Positions 1 through 6,755 of a stretch of 60,018 bases of DNA are shown one piece after another. Made by a program: the position numbers and the translations under genes. Source of the DNA: [Streptosporangium] indianense (GTDB taxonomy: Bacteria > Actinomycetota > Actinomycetes > Streptomycetales > Streptomycetaceae); contig NZ_JAKEIO010000032.1 in assembly GCF_021474405.1 (NCBI RefSeq), positions 1 to 60,018 on the forward strand, written 5' to 3'. The first letter of the stretch is position 1; every line of letters begins with the position of its first letter. The notes beneath the pieces are model-generated. The model saw nothing but the letters and a program-made list of their open reading frames with translations, had not been told where the DNA came from and did not search any database.

Positions 1-80
1 GGCCGGAAGCACCCCCGGACCCGTCGCCCGGCTCGCCGCCTCAAGGGCTTCCCGGGATGCCTCCGGGGGTGCTTCCGGCC
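1..80. repeat. 19-bp perfect inverted repeat in the comEC linker
   Basis: Positions 1-19 are exactly complementary to 62-80, with a 42-nt spacer. The arms begin GGCCGGAAGC and are in frame within the Pro/Gly-rich linker of ComEC. Because one arm sits exactly at the window edge, the true arm could be longer, or the edge may be a sequence-assembly break at a hairpin. Confidence 0.7.
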
Positions 81-461
81 CACCCGGTGCCGGAGGGGCC
101 GAACGACGCCAGCGTCGCCCTGCTGGTCCGTACGGCGGGACTGCGCCTGCTCCTCCTCGGGGATCTGGAGCCCCCGGCGCAGCGGGCACTGGCCCGCTCA
201 CCGGCGGCCGAGGCGCTGGAGGGCGTGGACGTGCTGAAGGTCGCCCACCACGGCTCGGCCTACCAGGACCCGGGTCTCATACGCCGGGTGGCTCCGCGGC
301 TGGCACTCATCTCCTGCGGCGCGGACAACTCGTACGGGCATCCCGCGCCCGGCACGGTGGCGGCGCTGCGTGCCGGGGGCGCGGCGGTGCTGCGGACGGA
401 CCGGGACGGCGCGCTCGCGGTCACCGGTGGGGGCGGTGAGCTGAAGGTGGCGCGAGACTGA
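1..461 (+). CDS. comEC: ComEC/Rec2 competence protein, C-terminal part (5' end outside window)
   Basis: The reading frame is open from the first bases of the window to a TGA at 459-461, so only the C-terminal ~150 residues are present. It matches the metallo-beta-lactamase-like domain at the end of ComEC, the membrane DNA-uptake channel protein: N-D-A-S-V-A-L-L followed by L-L-L-L-G-D-L-E-P, then V-L-K-V-A-H-H-G-S, the typical HHGS of this domain, and S-Y-G-H-P. The first ~35 residues are a Pro/Gly-rich linker whose DNA contains a perfect 19-bp inverted repeat. The internal ATG at 57 is only the first Met visible and is not the true start. Next gene starts 4 nt after the stop. Confidence 0.85.
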   Translation, partial: PEAPPDPSPGSPPQGLPGMPPGVLPAHPVPEGPNDASVALLVRTAGLRLLLLGDLEPPAQRALARSPAAEALEGVDVLKVAHHGSAYQDPGLIRRVAPRLALISCGADNSYGHPAPGTVAALRAGGAAVLRTDRDGALAVTGGGGELKVARD

Positions 462-465
462 GGGC

Positions 466-1296
466 ATGAACTCAGCACAGGTTGATGCCTATCTGCGCCG
501 ACTGGGAGTCGAGCACCCGGCGTGGCCCACCGTCGACGCGCTGCGCGAACTGCACCTGCGGCATCTGCGGACCGTGCCGTTCGAGAACCTCTCGATCCAT
601 CTGGGCGAGGAGATCGTGCTGGAGGAGAAGCGGCTGCTGGACAAGGTGGTGGGCGCGCGGCGGGGCGGATTCTGCTACGAACTCAACGGCTCCTTCGGGG
701 CGTTGCTCGCGGCACTGGGGTACGACGTGGCGCTGCTGGCGGCGCGGGTGTACGGGGAGGAGGGAGGGCTCGGGATCCCCTACGACCATCTCGCGCTGCG
801 GGTGCGGACGGTGGACGGGGGCGACTGGCTGGCCGATGTCGGGTTCGGGGCGCACAGCCACCTTCCGCTGGCGTTCGGGGAGCGGGGGGAGCAGGAGGAT
901 CCGGGAGGCACGTTCCGGATCGTCGAGGCGGGTCCGGACGCGGCGGGGGTGCGCGGCGGGCACGGCACGGTGGAGGCGGCGGATCTGGACGTGTTCCGGG
1001 ACGGCCGGGCGCAGTACCGCCTGGAGATGCGGCCGCGGGTGCTCGGTGACTTCGTGGCGGGCGCGTGGTGGCACAGCACGTCGTCGGTGTCGCACTTCAC
1101 GCGGTCGCTGGTGTGTTCGCGGGTGACGGAGGAAGGGGGACGGATCACGCTCAGCGGGCGGCGGTTCACGGCGACCGCGGCCGACGGGACGCGCGAGGAG
1201 AAGGAGCTGGAGGCGGACGAGGAGGTGCTCGGGGTGTACCGGGAGCGGTTCGGGATCGAACTCGACACGGTGCCGGTGTCACGGAATCCCGCGTAG
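466..1296 (+). CDS. Arylamine N-acetyltransferase
   Basis: A 276-residue protein of the arylamine N-acetyltransferase (NAT) family, cytosolic enzymes that transfer acetyl from acetyl-CoA to aromatic amines and hydrazines through a cysteine intermediate. The catalytic triad is visible: Cys70 in R-R-G-G-F-C, His108 in P-Y-D-H-L-A, Asp124 in W-L-A-D-V-G-F-G. V-P-F-E-N-L near residue 38 is also a family motif. Full length for the family. ATG 466 follows the comEC stop by 4 nt and has GAGGG just upstream, so the two may be co-transcribed; a GAGACT at 454-459 six bases before the ATG would also allow a leaderless start. Some Streptomyces NAT homologues act as amide synthases in antibiotic pathways, but no such cluster is present here. 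Confidence 0.93.
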   Translation: MNSAQVDAYLRRLGVEHPAWPTVDALRELHLRHLRTVPFENLSIHLGEEIVLEEKRLLDKVVGARRGGFCYELNGSFGALLAALGYDVALLAARVYGEEGGLGIPYDHLALRVRTVDGGDWLADVGFGAHSHLPLAFGERGEQEDPGGTFRIVEAGPDAAGVRGGHGTVEAADLDVFRDGRAQYRLEMRPRVLGDFVAGAWWHSTSSVSHFTRSLVCSRVTEEGGRITLSGRRFTATAADGTREEKELEADEEVLGVYRERFGIELDTVPVSRNPA

Positions 1297-1333
1297 AGGT
1301 CAGTTCGGGCCACACGGGACAACTCGTGCGTAG

Positions 1334-1449
1334 TACCTGCACCGGGACGACTTCACGGTGAGCGGCAGACCGTGCTCGCGCGGGGCGTCGCGGTGGTCGG
1401 GCCGGGCATCGGGGTCGACCTCGATGTGCGGGTCGTCCGCAAGGGCTGA
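1334..1449 (+). pseudogene. Possible frameshifted C-terminal remnant of a YceI-like protein
   Basis: Between NAT and the next gene, one frame reads Y-L-H-R-D-D-F-T-V-S-G (from 1334) and another continues as V-L-A-R-G-V-A-V-V-G-P-G-I-G-V-D-L-D-V-R-V-V-R-K-G to a TGA at 1447-1449. Together they resemble the end of YceI-family periplasmic lipid-binding proteins (R-x-D-F-G-V-S-G, then G-x-x-V-x-L-x-L-D-V-x-x-V-R). A TAG lies immediately upstream of the first piece, so this could only be a relic. The match rests on short motifs and could be coincidence. Confidence 0.3.
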
Positions 1450-1470
1450 GGGGCCGGCCCGCGACGCGGT

Positions 1471-1487
1471 GCCGGACAATGTCCGGC
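1471..1487. promoter_or_regulatory. Palindrome with -10-like GACAAT before the 1488 gene
   Basis: GCCGGAC-AAT-GTCCGGC is a perfect 7-bp-arm palindrome. Inside it GACAAT (1475-1480) lies exactly 7 nt before GTG 1488, the same arrangement as before hemW and era. It is probably the -10 box of a leaderless transcript; the palindrome could also serve as an operator. Confidence 0.45.
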
Positions 1488-1733
1488 GTGAGTGATGTGC
1501 GACATGTGCTGGTGCTGCCCGACCGTGACTCCGCGGAAGAGGTCGTGGAGGCGCTGCGGGAGCGTTTCGGGGTCGTCGAGGAGCCACGGCTGGTGCGGGA
1601 CGCCCTGGCCGGGGAGGACGACGCCGAGGACGCGCAGTGGCTGGTCGTCCTGCGTGACGAGGACGAGCGGCTGGACCCCGGGGAGCTGGACCGGCTGGCC
1701 GGCGAGTGGGAGGGCTGGCGGGAGGAACCGTAG
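1488..1733 (+). CDS. Small conserved-type actinomycete protein, function unknown
   Basis: An acidic 81-residue protein (begins M-S-D-V-R-H-V-L-V-L-P-D-R-D-S-A) with strong Streptomyces third-position GC. It looks like an alpha/beta domain: V-L-V-L-P strand, E-E-V-V-E-A-L-R-E-R-F helix, then W-L-V-V-L and an acidic helix ending in W-E-G-W-R. I know no functional motif in it. I prefer GTG 1488 to ATG 1479 because GACAAT is spaced 7 nt from 1488 and the ATG overlaps that box. It lies just upstream of holA. Confidence 0.7.
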   Translation: MSDVRHVLVLPDRDSAEEVVEALRERFGVVEEPRLVRDALAGEDDAEDAQWLVVLRDEDERLDPGELDRLAGEWEGWREEP

Positions 1734-1868
1734 GCACCCGGCCGGCCGTGGCACGCACGGCCTTGCGGCATGCCCGCCCGCCTGGATCCTCCGCCCGGAT
1801 GTCTGCCGTGTGCGTACACCCCGGTCCGTCGGGGCCCGCTGTCAGTGGTGCGTGGGATGCTTGGGGCG

Positions 1869-2858
1869 ATGGCCAGGAAGACTGCGAATGACGACCCTCT
1901 CGCCCCCGTGACGCTCGCCGTGGGCCAGGAGGAGCTGCTCCTCGACCGTGCCGTGCAGGAGGTGGTGGCCGCGGCGAAGGCCTCCGACGCCGACACGGAC
2001 GTACGGGACCTGACCCCGGACCAGTTGCAGCCGGGCACGCTCGCCGAGCTGACGAGCCCCTCACTCTTCGCCGAGCGCAAGGTCGTGGTCGTCCGCAGCG
2101 CGCAGGACCTGTCCGCCGACACCATCAAGGACGTGAAGGCGTACCTCGGGGCGCCGGCCGAGGAGATCACCCTCGTGCTGCTGCACGCCGGCGGGGCGAA
2201 GGGCAAGGGACTGCTCGACGCGGCGCGCAAGGCGGGGGCGCGCGAGGTGGCCTGCCCGAAGATGACGAAGCCGGCGGACCGGCTGGCGTTCGTGCGGGGT
2301 GAGTTCAGGACGGCGGGGAGGTCCGCCGCGCCGGAGGCGTGCCAGGCGCTGGTCGACGCGATCGGCAGCGATCTGCGGGAGCTGGCCTCGGCGGTGTCGC
2401 AGCTGGTCGCGGACGTCGAGGGGACGATCGACGAGGCCGTCGTCGGGCGGTACTACACGGGGCGGGCCGAGGCGTCGAGCTTCACGGTCGCCGACCGGGC
2501 GGTCGAGGGGCGGGCCGCGGAGGCCCTGGAGGCGCTGCGCTGGTCGCTGGCGACCGGGGTCGCGCCGGTACTGATCACGAGCGCGCTCGCGCAGGGCGTC
2601 CGGGCGATCGGCAAGCTGTCGTCCGCGCGCGGGGGGCGACCGGCGGATCTGGCGCGGGAGCTGGGCATGCCGCCGTGGAAGATCGACCGGGTGCGGCAGC
2701 AGATGCGGGGCTGGACTCCGGACGGGGTGTCGGTCGCGCTGCGGGCCGTGGCCGAGGCGGACGCGGGGGTGAAGGGCGGCGGGGACGACCCCGAGTACGC
2801 CCTGGAGAAGGCCGTGGTCACCATCGCCCGGGCGGCCCGTTCCCGGGGGCGGGCGTAG
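1869..2858 (+). CDS. holA: DNA polymerase III delta subunit (clamp-loader subunit)
   Basis: A 329-residue HolA. Delta opens the beta sliding clamp as part of the clamp loader at the replication fork. Seen: L-A-V-G-Q-E-E-L-L-L-D-R-A-V near the N-terminus, L-F-A-E-R-K-V-V-V-V-R in the first domain, and the W-K-I-D-R-V-R-Q-Q-M-R-G-W region in the C-terminal helical domain, all typical of actinobacterial HolA. Start chosen at ATG 1869 (M-A-R-K-T); GATGCT at 1856-1861 lies 7 nt upstream and there is no Shine-Dalgarno, suggesting a leaderless mRNA. An in-frame ATG at 1857 overlaps that box and one at 1770 is unlikely. Confidence 0.93.
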   Translation: MARKTANDDPLAPVTLAVGQEELLLDRAVQEVVAAAKASDADTDVRDLTPDQLQPGTLAELTSPSLFAERKVVVVRSAQDLSADTIKDVKAYLGAPAEEITLVLLHAGGAKGKGLLDAARKAGAREVACPKMTKPADRLAFVRGEFRTAGRSAAPEACQALVDAIGSDLRELASAVSQLVADVEGTIDEAVVGRYYTGRAEASSFTVADRAVEGRAAEALEALRWSLATGVAPVLITSALAQGVRAIGKLSSARGGRPADLARELGMPPWKIDRVRQQMRGWTPDGVSVALRAVAEADAGVKGGGDDPEYALEKAVVTIARAARSRGRA

Positions 2859-3008
2859 CCCCGGCAGGGCTCCAGGCGGTGGGGCGGGTCCGGCTCCAGG
2901 GCTCTCGCGCCGCGGACTCCGGCGCTCACGGTCCTCCGCCTGAGCGCGCGGCCCCGGTTCGGCGGCCCGGCCCCTGATGCCCCCCTCGCCCGAGCGCATC
3001 GAGTCGTT

Positions 3009-3434
3009 TCAGAAGACCGGCTCCCCCATCCCCAGCAGGTTCCCCTCGCTGTCGTGGAACCATGCGCCGCGTTCACCCCGCGCGCCCTTGCTCGGGTAGT
3101 TGCCCTCGACCTCGGCGATCCCGTCCCGCGTGCGGAAGCCGGGGGCGTCGACCTCCTCGAACACCACCCCGCGCCGCTTCAGCTCGGCTACGGCCGCCTC
3201 GATGTCCTCGACCTCCAAGGCCATCTGCGTGAAGGTGCCGGGCGAGGCTCCCGTCGACCGGAACAGGACGAACTCCGCGCCGCCGCACCGGTAGAGCAGC
3301 CCACCGGGGCGTTCGTCGACGGGGTCGAGGCCCAGTTTCTCCGAGTAGAAGCGCCGCGCCCGCTCCAGGTCCTGGGCGGGGAGCCTGGTCGCCGCGCGGA
3401 CCAGGACCGGCGCGCCGGTGTCGTGTGCGTCCAT
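3009..3434 (-). CDS. VOC/glyoxalase-fold protein
   Basis: A 141-residue single-domain protein of the vicinal oxygen chelate superfamily (glyoxalase, dioxygenase, antibiotic-resistance proteins). Seen: R-L-P-A-Q-D-L-E-R-A-R-R-F-Y-S-E-K-L-G-L at the N-terminus, G-T-F-T-Q-M-A-L-E-V-E-D-I-E-A-A in the middle, and F-H-D-S-E-G-N-L-L-G-M at the C-terminus, matching the beta-alpha-beta-beta-beta halves of the fold. Substrate unknown. Start ATG at 3432-3434 has GGAGAC upstream. It is convergent with holA and divergent from the SnoaL-like gene. Confidence 0.82.
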   Translation of the reverse strand: MDAHDTGAPVLVRAATRLPAQDLERARRFYSEKLGLDPVDERPGGLLYRCGGAEFVLFRSTGASPGTFTQMALEVEDIEAAVAELKRRGVVFEEVDAPGFRTRDGIAEVEGNYPSKGARGERGAWFHDSEGNLLGMGEPVF

Positions 3435-3462
3435 GTCTCCACTGTGCCGTGATCGAGTCGCC

Positions 3463-3482
3463 CTCCTCCTGCGGAAGAGGAG
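3463..3482. promoter_or_regulatory. Inverted repeat in the divergent promoter region
   Basis: CTCCTC (3463-3468) and GAGGAG (3477-3482) form a 6-bp inverted repeat with an 8-nt spacer, midway between two divergent small genes. It could be an operator; no adjacent regulator gene suggests which protein would bind. Confidence 0.3.
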
Positions 3483-3534
3483 AATCGGGTGTATCAGCCG
3501 TACGTCGCCGAGCGACGGAGAGGTGGCGAGGGTC

Positions 3535-3930
3535 ATGGCTGAACACCCGCACGCAGCGCTGGTCCGCAAGGGATTCGAGGCCTTCTTCCGCGGTGACATG
3601 GACACCCTGCGCGGATTGATCGCGGCGGACGCAACCCACCACGTGCCCGGCGACCACCCGTTGTCGGGCGACTTCAAAGGGCTGGACTCGATCATCGAGA
3701 TGTACGAACGGCTCGGTGCGGAGACGAACGGGACGATGCGCGCCGAACTGATCGGCATCGCTGTCGACGGCCGCGGTCACGCGGTGGGCATGGCCCGCTT
3801 CACGGCCGAGCGCAACGGCAAGAGCCTCGACGACACCGGCTGCATCGTCTTCCGCATCGTCGGCGACAAGGTCACCGACCTCGACGAATGCGTCGAGGAC
3901 ATCGAGAAGAGCAACGCGTTCTGGTCCTGA
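3535..3930 (+). CDS. SnoaL/NTF2-like (ketosteroid-isomerase-fold) protein
   Basis: A 131-residue protein with the nuclear-transport-factor-2 cone fold: H-A-A-L-V-R-K-G-F-E-A-F-F-R-G-D-M-D-T-L-R at the N-terminus, D-A-T-H-H-V-P-G-D-H-P-L-S-G-D-F-K-G in the middle, and C-I-V-F-R-I-V-G-D-K-V-T-D-L-D-E-C at the end. The family contains isomerases, cyclases and non-catalytic ligand binders, so the reaction cannot be named. ATG 3535 is preferred; an in-frame GTG at 3523 is possible. Confidence 0.78.
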   Translation: MAEHPHAALVRKGFEAFFRGDMDTLRGLIAADATHHVPGDHPLSGDFKGLDSIIEMYERLGAETNGTMRAELIGIAVDGRGHAVGMARFTAERNGKSLDDTGCIVFRIVGDKVTDLDECVEDIEKSNAFWS

Positions 3931-3935
3931 ACAGG

Positions 3936-3986
3936 CCGAAGGCCCCGCCGACCGCCCTGGGGAAGGGCGGAAAGCGGGGCCTTCGG
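3936..3986. terminator. Bidirectional terminator hairpin
   Basis: A 13-bp perfect stem: 3936-3948 (CCGAAGGCCCCGC) pairs with 3974-3986. The loop contains a second small stem, 3952-3958 with 3964-3970. It lies between convergent genes and probably ends both transcripts. Confidence 0.8.
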
Positions 3987-3997
3987 TTCAAGCTGCG

Positions 3998-4039
3998 GGA
4001 TCCGCGCCCGCGTGGCGAACGCAGGCCGCGCGCGGATCC
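3998..4039. terminator. Hairpin downstream of rpsT
   Basis: GGATCCGCGC (3998-4007) pairs perfectly with 4030-4039. It sits beyond the 3' end of rpsT (reverse strand) and probably acts together with the neighbouring hairpin as a terminator. Confidence 0.5.
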
Positions 4040-4104
4040 GAGGGTGCCGGACGGGAGCGGATGAGAGAGGGCCCGCTCGATTCCCTCCGGCGTCACATCA
4101 GATG

Positions 4105-4371
4105 TCAGCCCTTGAGCGCGTCGACCTTCGAAGCAAGCGCCGACTTCTTGTTGGCGGCCTGGTTCTTGTGGATGACGCCCTTGGAGACGGCCTTGTCGAG
4201 CTGACGCGCGGCGACGCGCTGGTACTCGGTGGCCTTCTCGACGTCACCCGCGGCAGCAGCCTCACGGGCCTTGCGGATCGCGGTCTTGAGGGAGGACTTG
4301 ACGGCCTTGTTGCGCAGCCGCGCCTTCTCGTTGGTCTTGATCCGCTTGATCTGGGACTTGATGTTCGCCAC
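4105..4371 (-). CDS. rpsT: 30S ribosomal protein S20
   Basis: An 88-residue basic protein starting [22 protein letters not shown] and ending [13 protein letters not shown], the canonical S20, which binds 16S rRNA early in 30S assembly. The start is GTG (4369-4371) with a GAAGG ribosome site 7-8 nt upstream. It is divergent from lepA, the usual actinobacterial arrangement. Confidence 0.97.
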   Translation of the reverse strand: MANIKSQIKRIKTNEKARLRNKAVKSSLKTAIRKAREAAAAGDVEKATEYQRVAARQLDKAVSKGVIHKNQAANKKSALASKVDALKG

Positions 4372-4484
4372 GAATGAGCCTTCTCAGGTTCTGGCACGAG
4401 GCCGCACGGAGACCGCACGATTCCCGCACCGGGTGATTTCTTGAGGTCGCGCCTCCTGCGAGAGGGCATGAGGCACAGCCACCC

Positions 4485-4514
4485 AGGCTACCAGCGGCCC
4501 CTCGCGCGGCCCAA
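4485..4514 (-). promoter_or_regulatory. Putative rpsT promoter
   Basis: On the reverse strand TTGGGC (4509-4514) is followed after 18 nt by TAGCCT (4485-4490), a fair match to the housekeeping TTGACN / TANNNT pattern, about 110 nt upstream of rpsT. Confidence 0.45.
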
Positions 4515-4520
4515 ACCCGT

Positions 4521-4547
4521 CCATGGTCCCCACCCGTGGGACCATGG
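4521..4547. repeat. Inverted repeat between rpsT and lepA
   Basis: CCATGGTCCC (4521-4530) is repeated inverted at 4538-4547, giving a strong hairpin in the divergent region. It may be an operator, or a 5'-leader hairpin if lepA transcription starts upstream of it. Confidence 0.5.
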
Positions 4548-4612
4548 AGGCTACGTATCGATCCGACCCGAGACCGCAGACACTGCGGACGCCTCAAGAA
4601 TCAGGACCCTGC

Positions 4613-6481
4613 GTGCCCGCGATCCCCAGCCACGTGCCCGAGCCGAGCCGTACCGACCCGGCTCTGATCCGCAACTTCTGCATCATCGCGCACATCGACC
4701 ACGGCAAGTCCACGCTCGCCGACCGGATGCTCCAGCTGACCGGAGTGGTCGAGCAGCGGCAGATGCGCGCCCAGTACCTCGACCGCATGGACATCGAGCG
4801 CGAGCGTGGCATCACGATCAAGTCACAGGCGGTGCGTCTGCCGTGGGCCCCGACCCACGACAAGAACGACACGCACATCCTCAACATGATCGACACCCCG
4901 GGGCACGTCGACTTCACCTACGAGGTCTCCCGGTCGCTCGCCGCGTGCGAGGGGACCATCCTCCTGGTCGACGCCGCCCAGGGCATCGAGGCGCAGACCC
5001 TCGCCAACCTCTACCTGGCGATGGAGAACGACCTCACGATCATCCCCGTGCTGAACAAGATCGACCTGCCGGCCGCGCAGCCCGAGAAGTTCTCCGAGGA
5101 GCTCGCCAACCTGGTCGGGTGCGACCCGGAGGACGTCCTCAAGGTGTCCGCCAAGACGGGACTGGGCGTCGAGGCGCTGCTCGACAAGGTCGTCGCGGAG
5201 ATCCCCCCGCCGGTCGGTGTCGCGGACGCCCCCGCCCGCGCGATGATCTTCGACTCGGTCTACGACTCCTACCGCGGTGTCGTGACGTACGTCCGTGTCA
5301 TCGACGGCCAGCTCAACAAGCGCGAGCGGATCCGGATGATGTCCACCGGCGCCACGCACGAGCTGCTGGAGATCGGCACCAACTCGCCGGAGATGCTGCC
5401 GGCCGACGGTCTCGGCGTCGGTGAGGTGGGCTATCTGATCACCGGTGTGAAGGACGTCCGCCAGTCCAAGGTCGGTGACACCGTCACCAGCCAGCAGAAG
5501 GGGGCCACGGAGGCGCTCGGGGGCTACAAGGACCCCAAGCCCATGGTCTTCTCGGGTCTGTATCCGCTGGACGGCTCGGACTACCCGGAGCTGCGCGAGG
5601 CCCTGGACAAGCTCCAGCTCAACGACGCCGCGCTGGTCTACGAGCCGGAGACCTCCGCCGCCCTCGGCTTCGGCTTCCGCGTCGGCTTCCTCGGCCTGCT
5701 GCACCTGGACGTGATCCGCGAGCGGCTGGAGCGCGAGTTCGGCCTCGACCTCATCGCCACGGCGCCGAACGTGGTCTACCGCGTCCTCATGGAGGACGGC
5801 ACCGAGCACACCGTCACCAACCCCAGCGAGTTCCCCGAGGGCAAGATCTCGGAGGTCTACGAGCCGGTCGTGCGGGCCACCATCCTGGCGCCCAGCGAGT
5901 TCATCGGCTCGATCATGGAGCTGTGCCAGACCCGGCGCGGTGTCCTGCTCGGCATGGACTACCTCTCCGAGGACCGGGTCGAGATCCGCTACACCCTGCC
6001 GCTCGCCGAGATCGTCTTCGACTTCTTCGACCAGCTGAAGTCCAAGACCCGCGGCTACGCCTCGCTCGACTACGAGCCCACCGGCGAGCAGACCTCCAGC
6101 CTGGTCAAGGTCGACATCCTGCTGCACGGCGACAAGGTGGACGCCTTCTCGGCGATCACCCACAAGGACCAGGCGTACGCGTACGGCGTGCGGCTCGTCG
6201 CCAAGCTCAAGGAGCTCATCCCGCGGCAGGCCTTCGAGGTGCCGGTCCAGGCCGCCATCGGCTCCCGGGTCATCGCCCGCGAGACCATCCGTGCCATCCG
6301 CAAGGACGTCCTCGCCAAGTGCTACGGCGGTGACATCTCCCGTAAGCGGAAGCTGCTGGAGAAGCAGAAGGAGGGCAAGAAGCGGATGAAGATGGTGGGT
6401 TCCGTAGAGGTTCCGCAGGAGGCCTTCATCGCCGTCCTGTCGAGCGATGACAGCGCGGGGTCGGGCAAGGGCAAGAAGTAA
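4613..6481 (+). CDS. lepA: Elongation factor 4 (back-translocating GTPase LepA)
   Basis: A 622-residue translational GTPase that remodels stalled or mistranslocated ribosomes. G1 A-H-I-D-H-G-K-S-T at 26-34, G3 D-T-P-G-H near 94, G4 N-K-I-D near 147, S-A-K-T-G near 178, and the LepA-specific C-terminal domain with [24 protein letters not shown]. Start chosen at GTG 4613 ([16 protein letters not shown]), which has AGGA upstream and matches the usual actinobacterial N-terminus; the ATG at 4523 would add 30 unrelated residues. Followed by a terminator hairpin. Confidence 0.97.
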   Translation: MPAIPSHVPEPSRTDPALIRNFCIIAHIDHGKSTLADRMLQLTGVVEQRQMRAQYLDRMDIERERGITIKSQAVRLPWAPTHDKNDTHILNMIDTPGHVDFTYEVSRSLAACEGTILLVDAAQGIEAQTLANLYLAMENDLTIIPVLNKIDLPAAQPEKFSEELANLVGCDPEDVLKVSAKTGLGVEALLDKVVAEIPPPVGVADAPARAMIFDSVYDSYRGVVTYVRVIDGQLNKRERIRMMSTGATHELLEIGTNSPEMLPADGLGVGEVGYLITGVKDVRQSKVGDTVTSQQKGATEALGGYKDPKPMVFSGLYPLDGSDYPELREALDKLQLNDAALVYEPETSAALGFGFRVGFLGLLHLDVIRERLEREFGLDLIATAPNVVYRVLMEDGTEHTVTNPSEFPEGKISEVYEPVVRATILAPSEFIGSIMELCQTRRGVLLGMDYLSEDRVEIRYTLPLAEIVFDFFDQLKSKTRGYASLDYEPTGEQTSSLVKVDILLHGDKVDAFSAITHKDQAYAYGVRLVAKLKELIPRQAFEVPVQAAIGSRVIARETIRAIRKDVLAKCYGGDISRKRKLLEKQKEGKKRMKMVGSVEVPQEAFIAVLSSDDSAGSGKGKK

Positions 6482-6520
6482 TCACGGATTACCGTGGGTT
6501 ACACCCCAAATCGGGTAGAA

Positions 6521-6554
6521 CAGGGGCCCGCCGTACGAAAGTGCGGCGGGTCCT
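6521..6554 (+). terminator. lepA terminator
   Basis: CAGG-GG-CCCGCCG pairs with CGGCGGG-T-CCTG across a TACGAAAGTG loop, about 40 nt after the lepA stop. Confidence 0.7.
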
Positions 6555-6647
6555 GCGCGTCCACGGGGTAGCTCTCTGTGCGAAGTGACAGGCCGCGGCC
6601 CCTTACGCGGCGGCCGGTCGGCCTTTACTCTGATCCCTGCTCGATAG

Positions 6648-6662
6648 TTACTCGCGAGTTAA
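6648..6662. promoter_or_regulatory. Palindromic operator upstream of the acyl-CoA ligase gene
   Basis: TTACTCGCGAGTTAA contains the perfect palindrome ACTCGCGAGT and lies ~95 nt before the acyl-CoA ligase start. Size and form resemble TetR-family operators; fatty-acid degradation genes of actinomycetes are often under such repressors, but the cognate regulator is not in the window. Confidence 0.5.
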
Positions 6663-6755
6663 ACAACGGGGTGTGTGCTGCGCCTCGTGACGCCTCGTGA
6701 GTGCCCACCAGCCGCACCTGAGCCAGCCGCACCGTCGCGGGCCCCGGAGGATGTC

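Noticed and set aside
57..59. ATG 57 as the start of a small MBL protein
   Set aside because: The frame is open to the window edge and the sequence is the C-terminal domain of ComEC.
1770..1868. Upstream in-frame extension of holA from ATG 1770
   Set aside because: The 33 extra residues are Pro/Arg-rich and unlike HolA N-termini; the start at 1869 fits the -10 spacing and family length.
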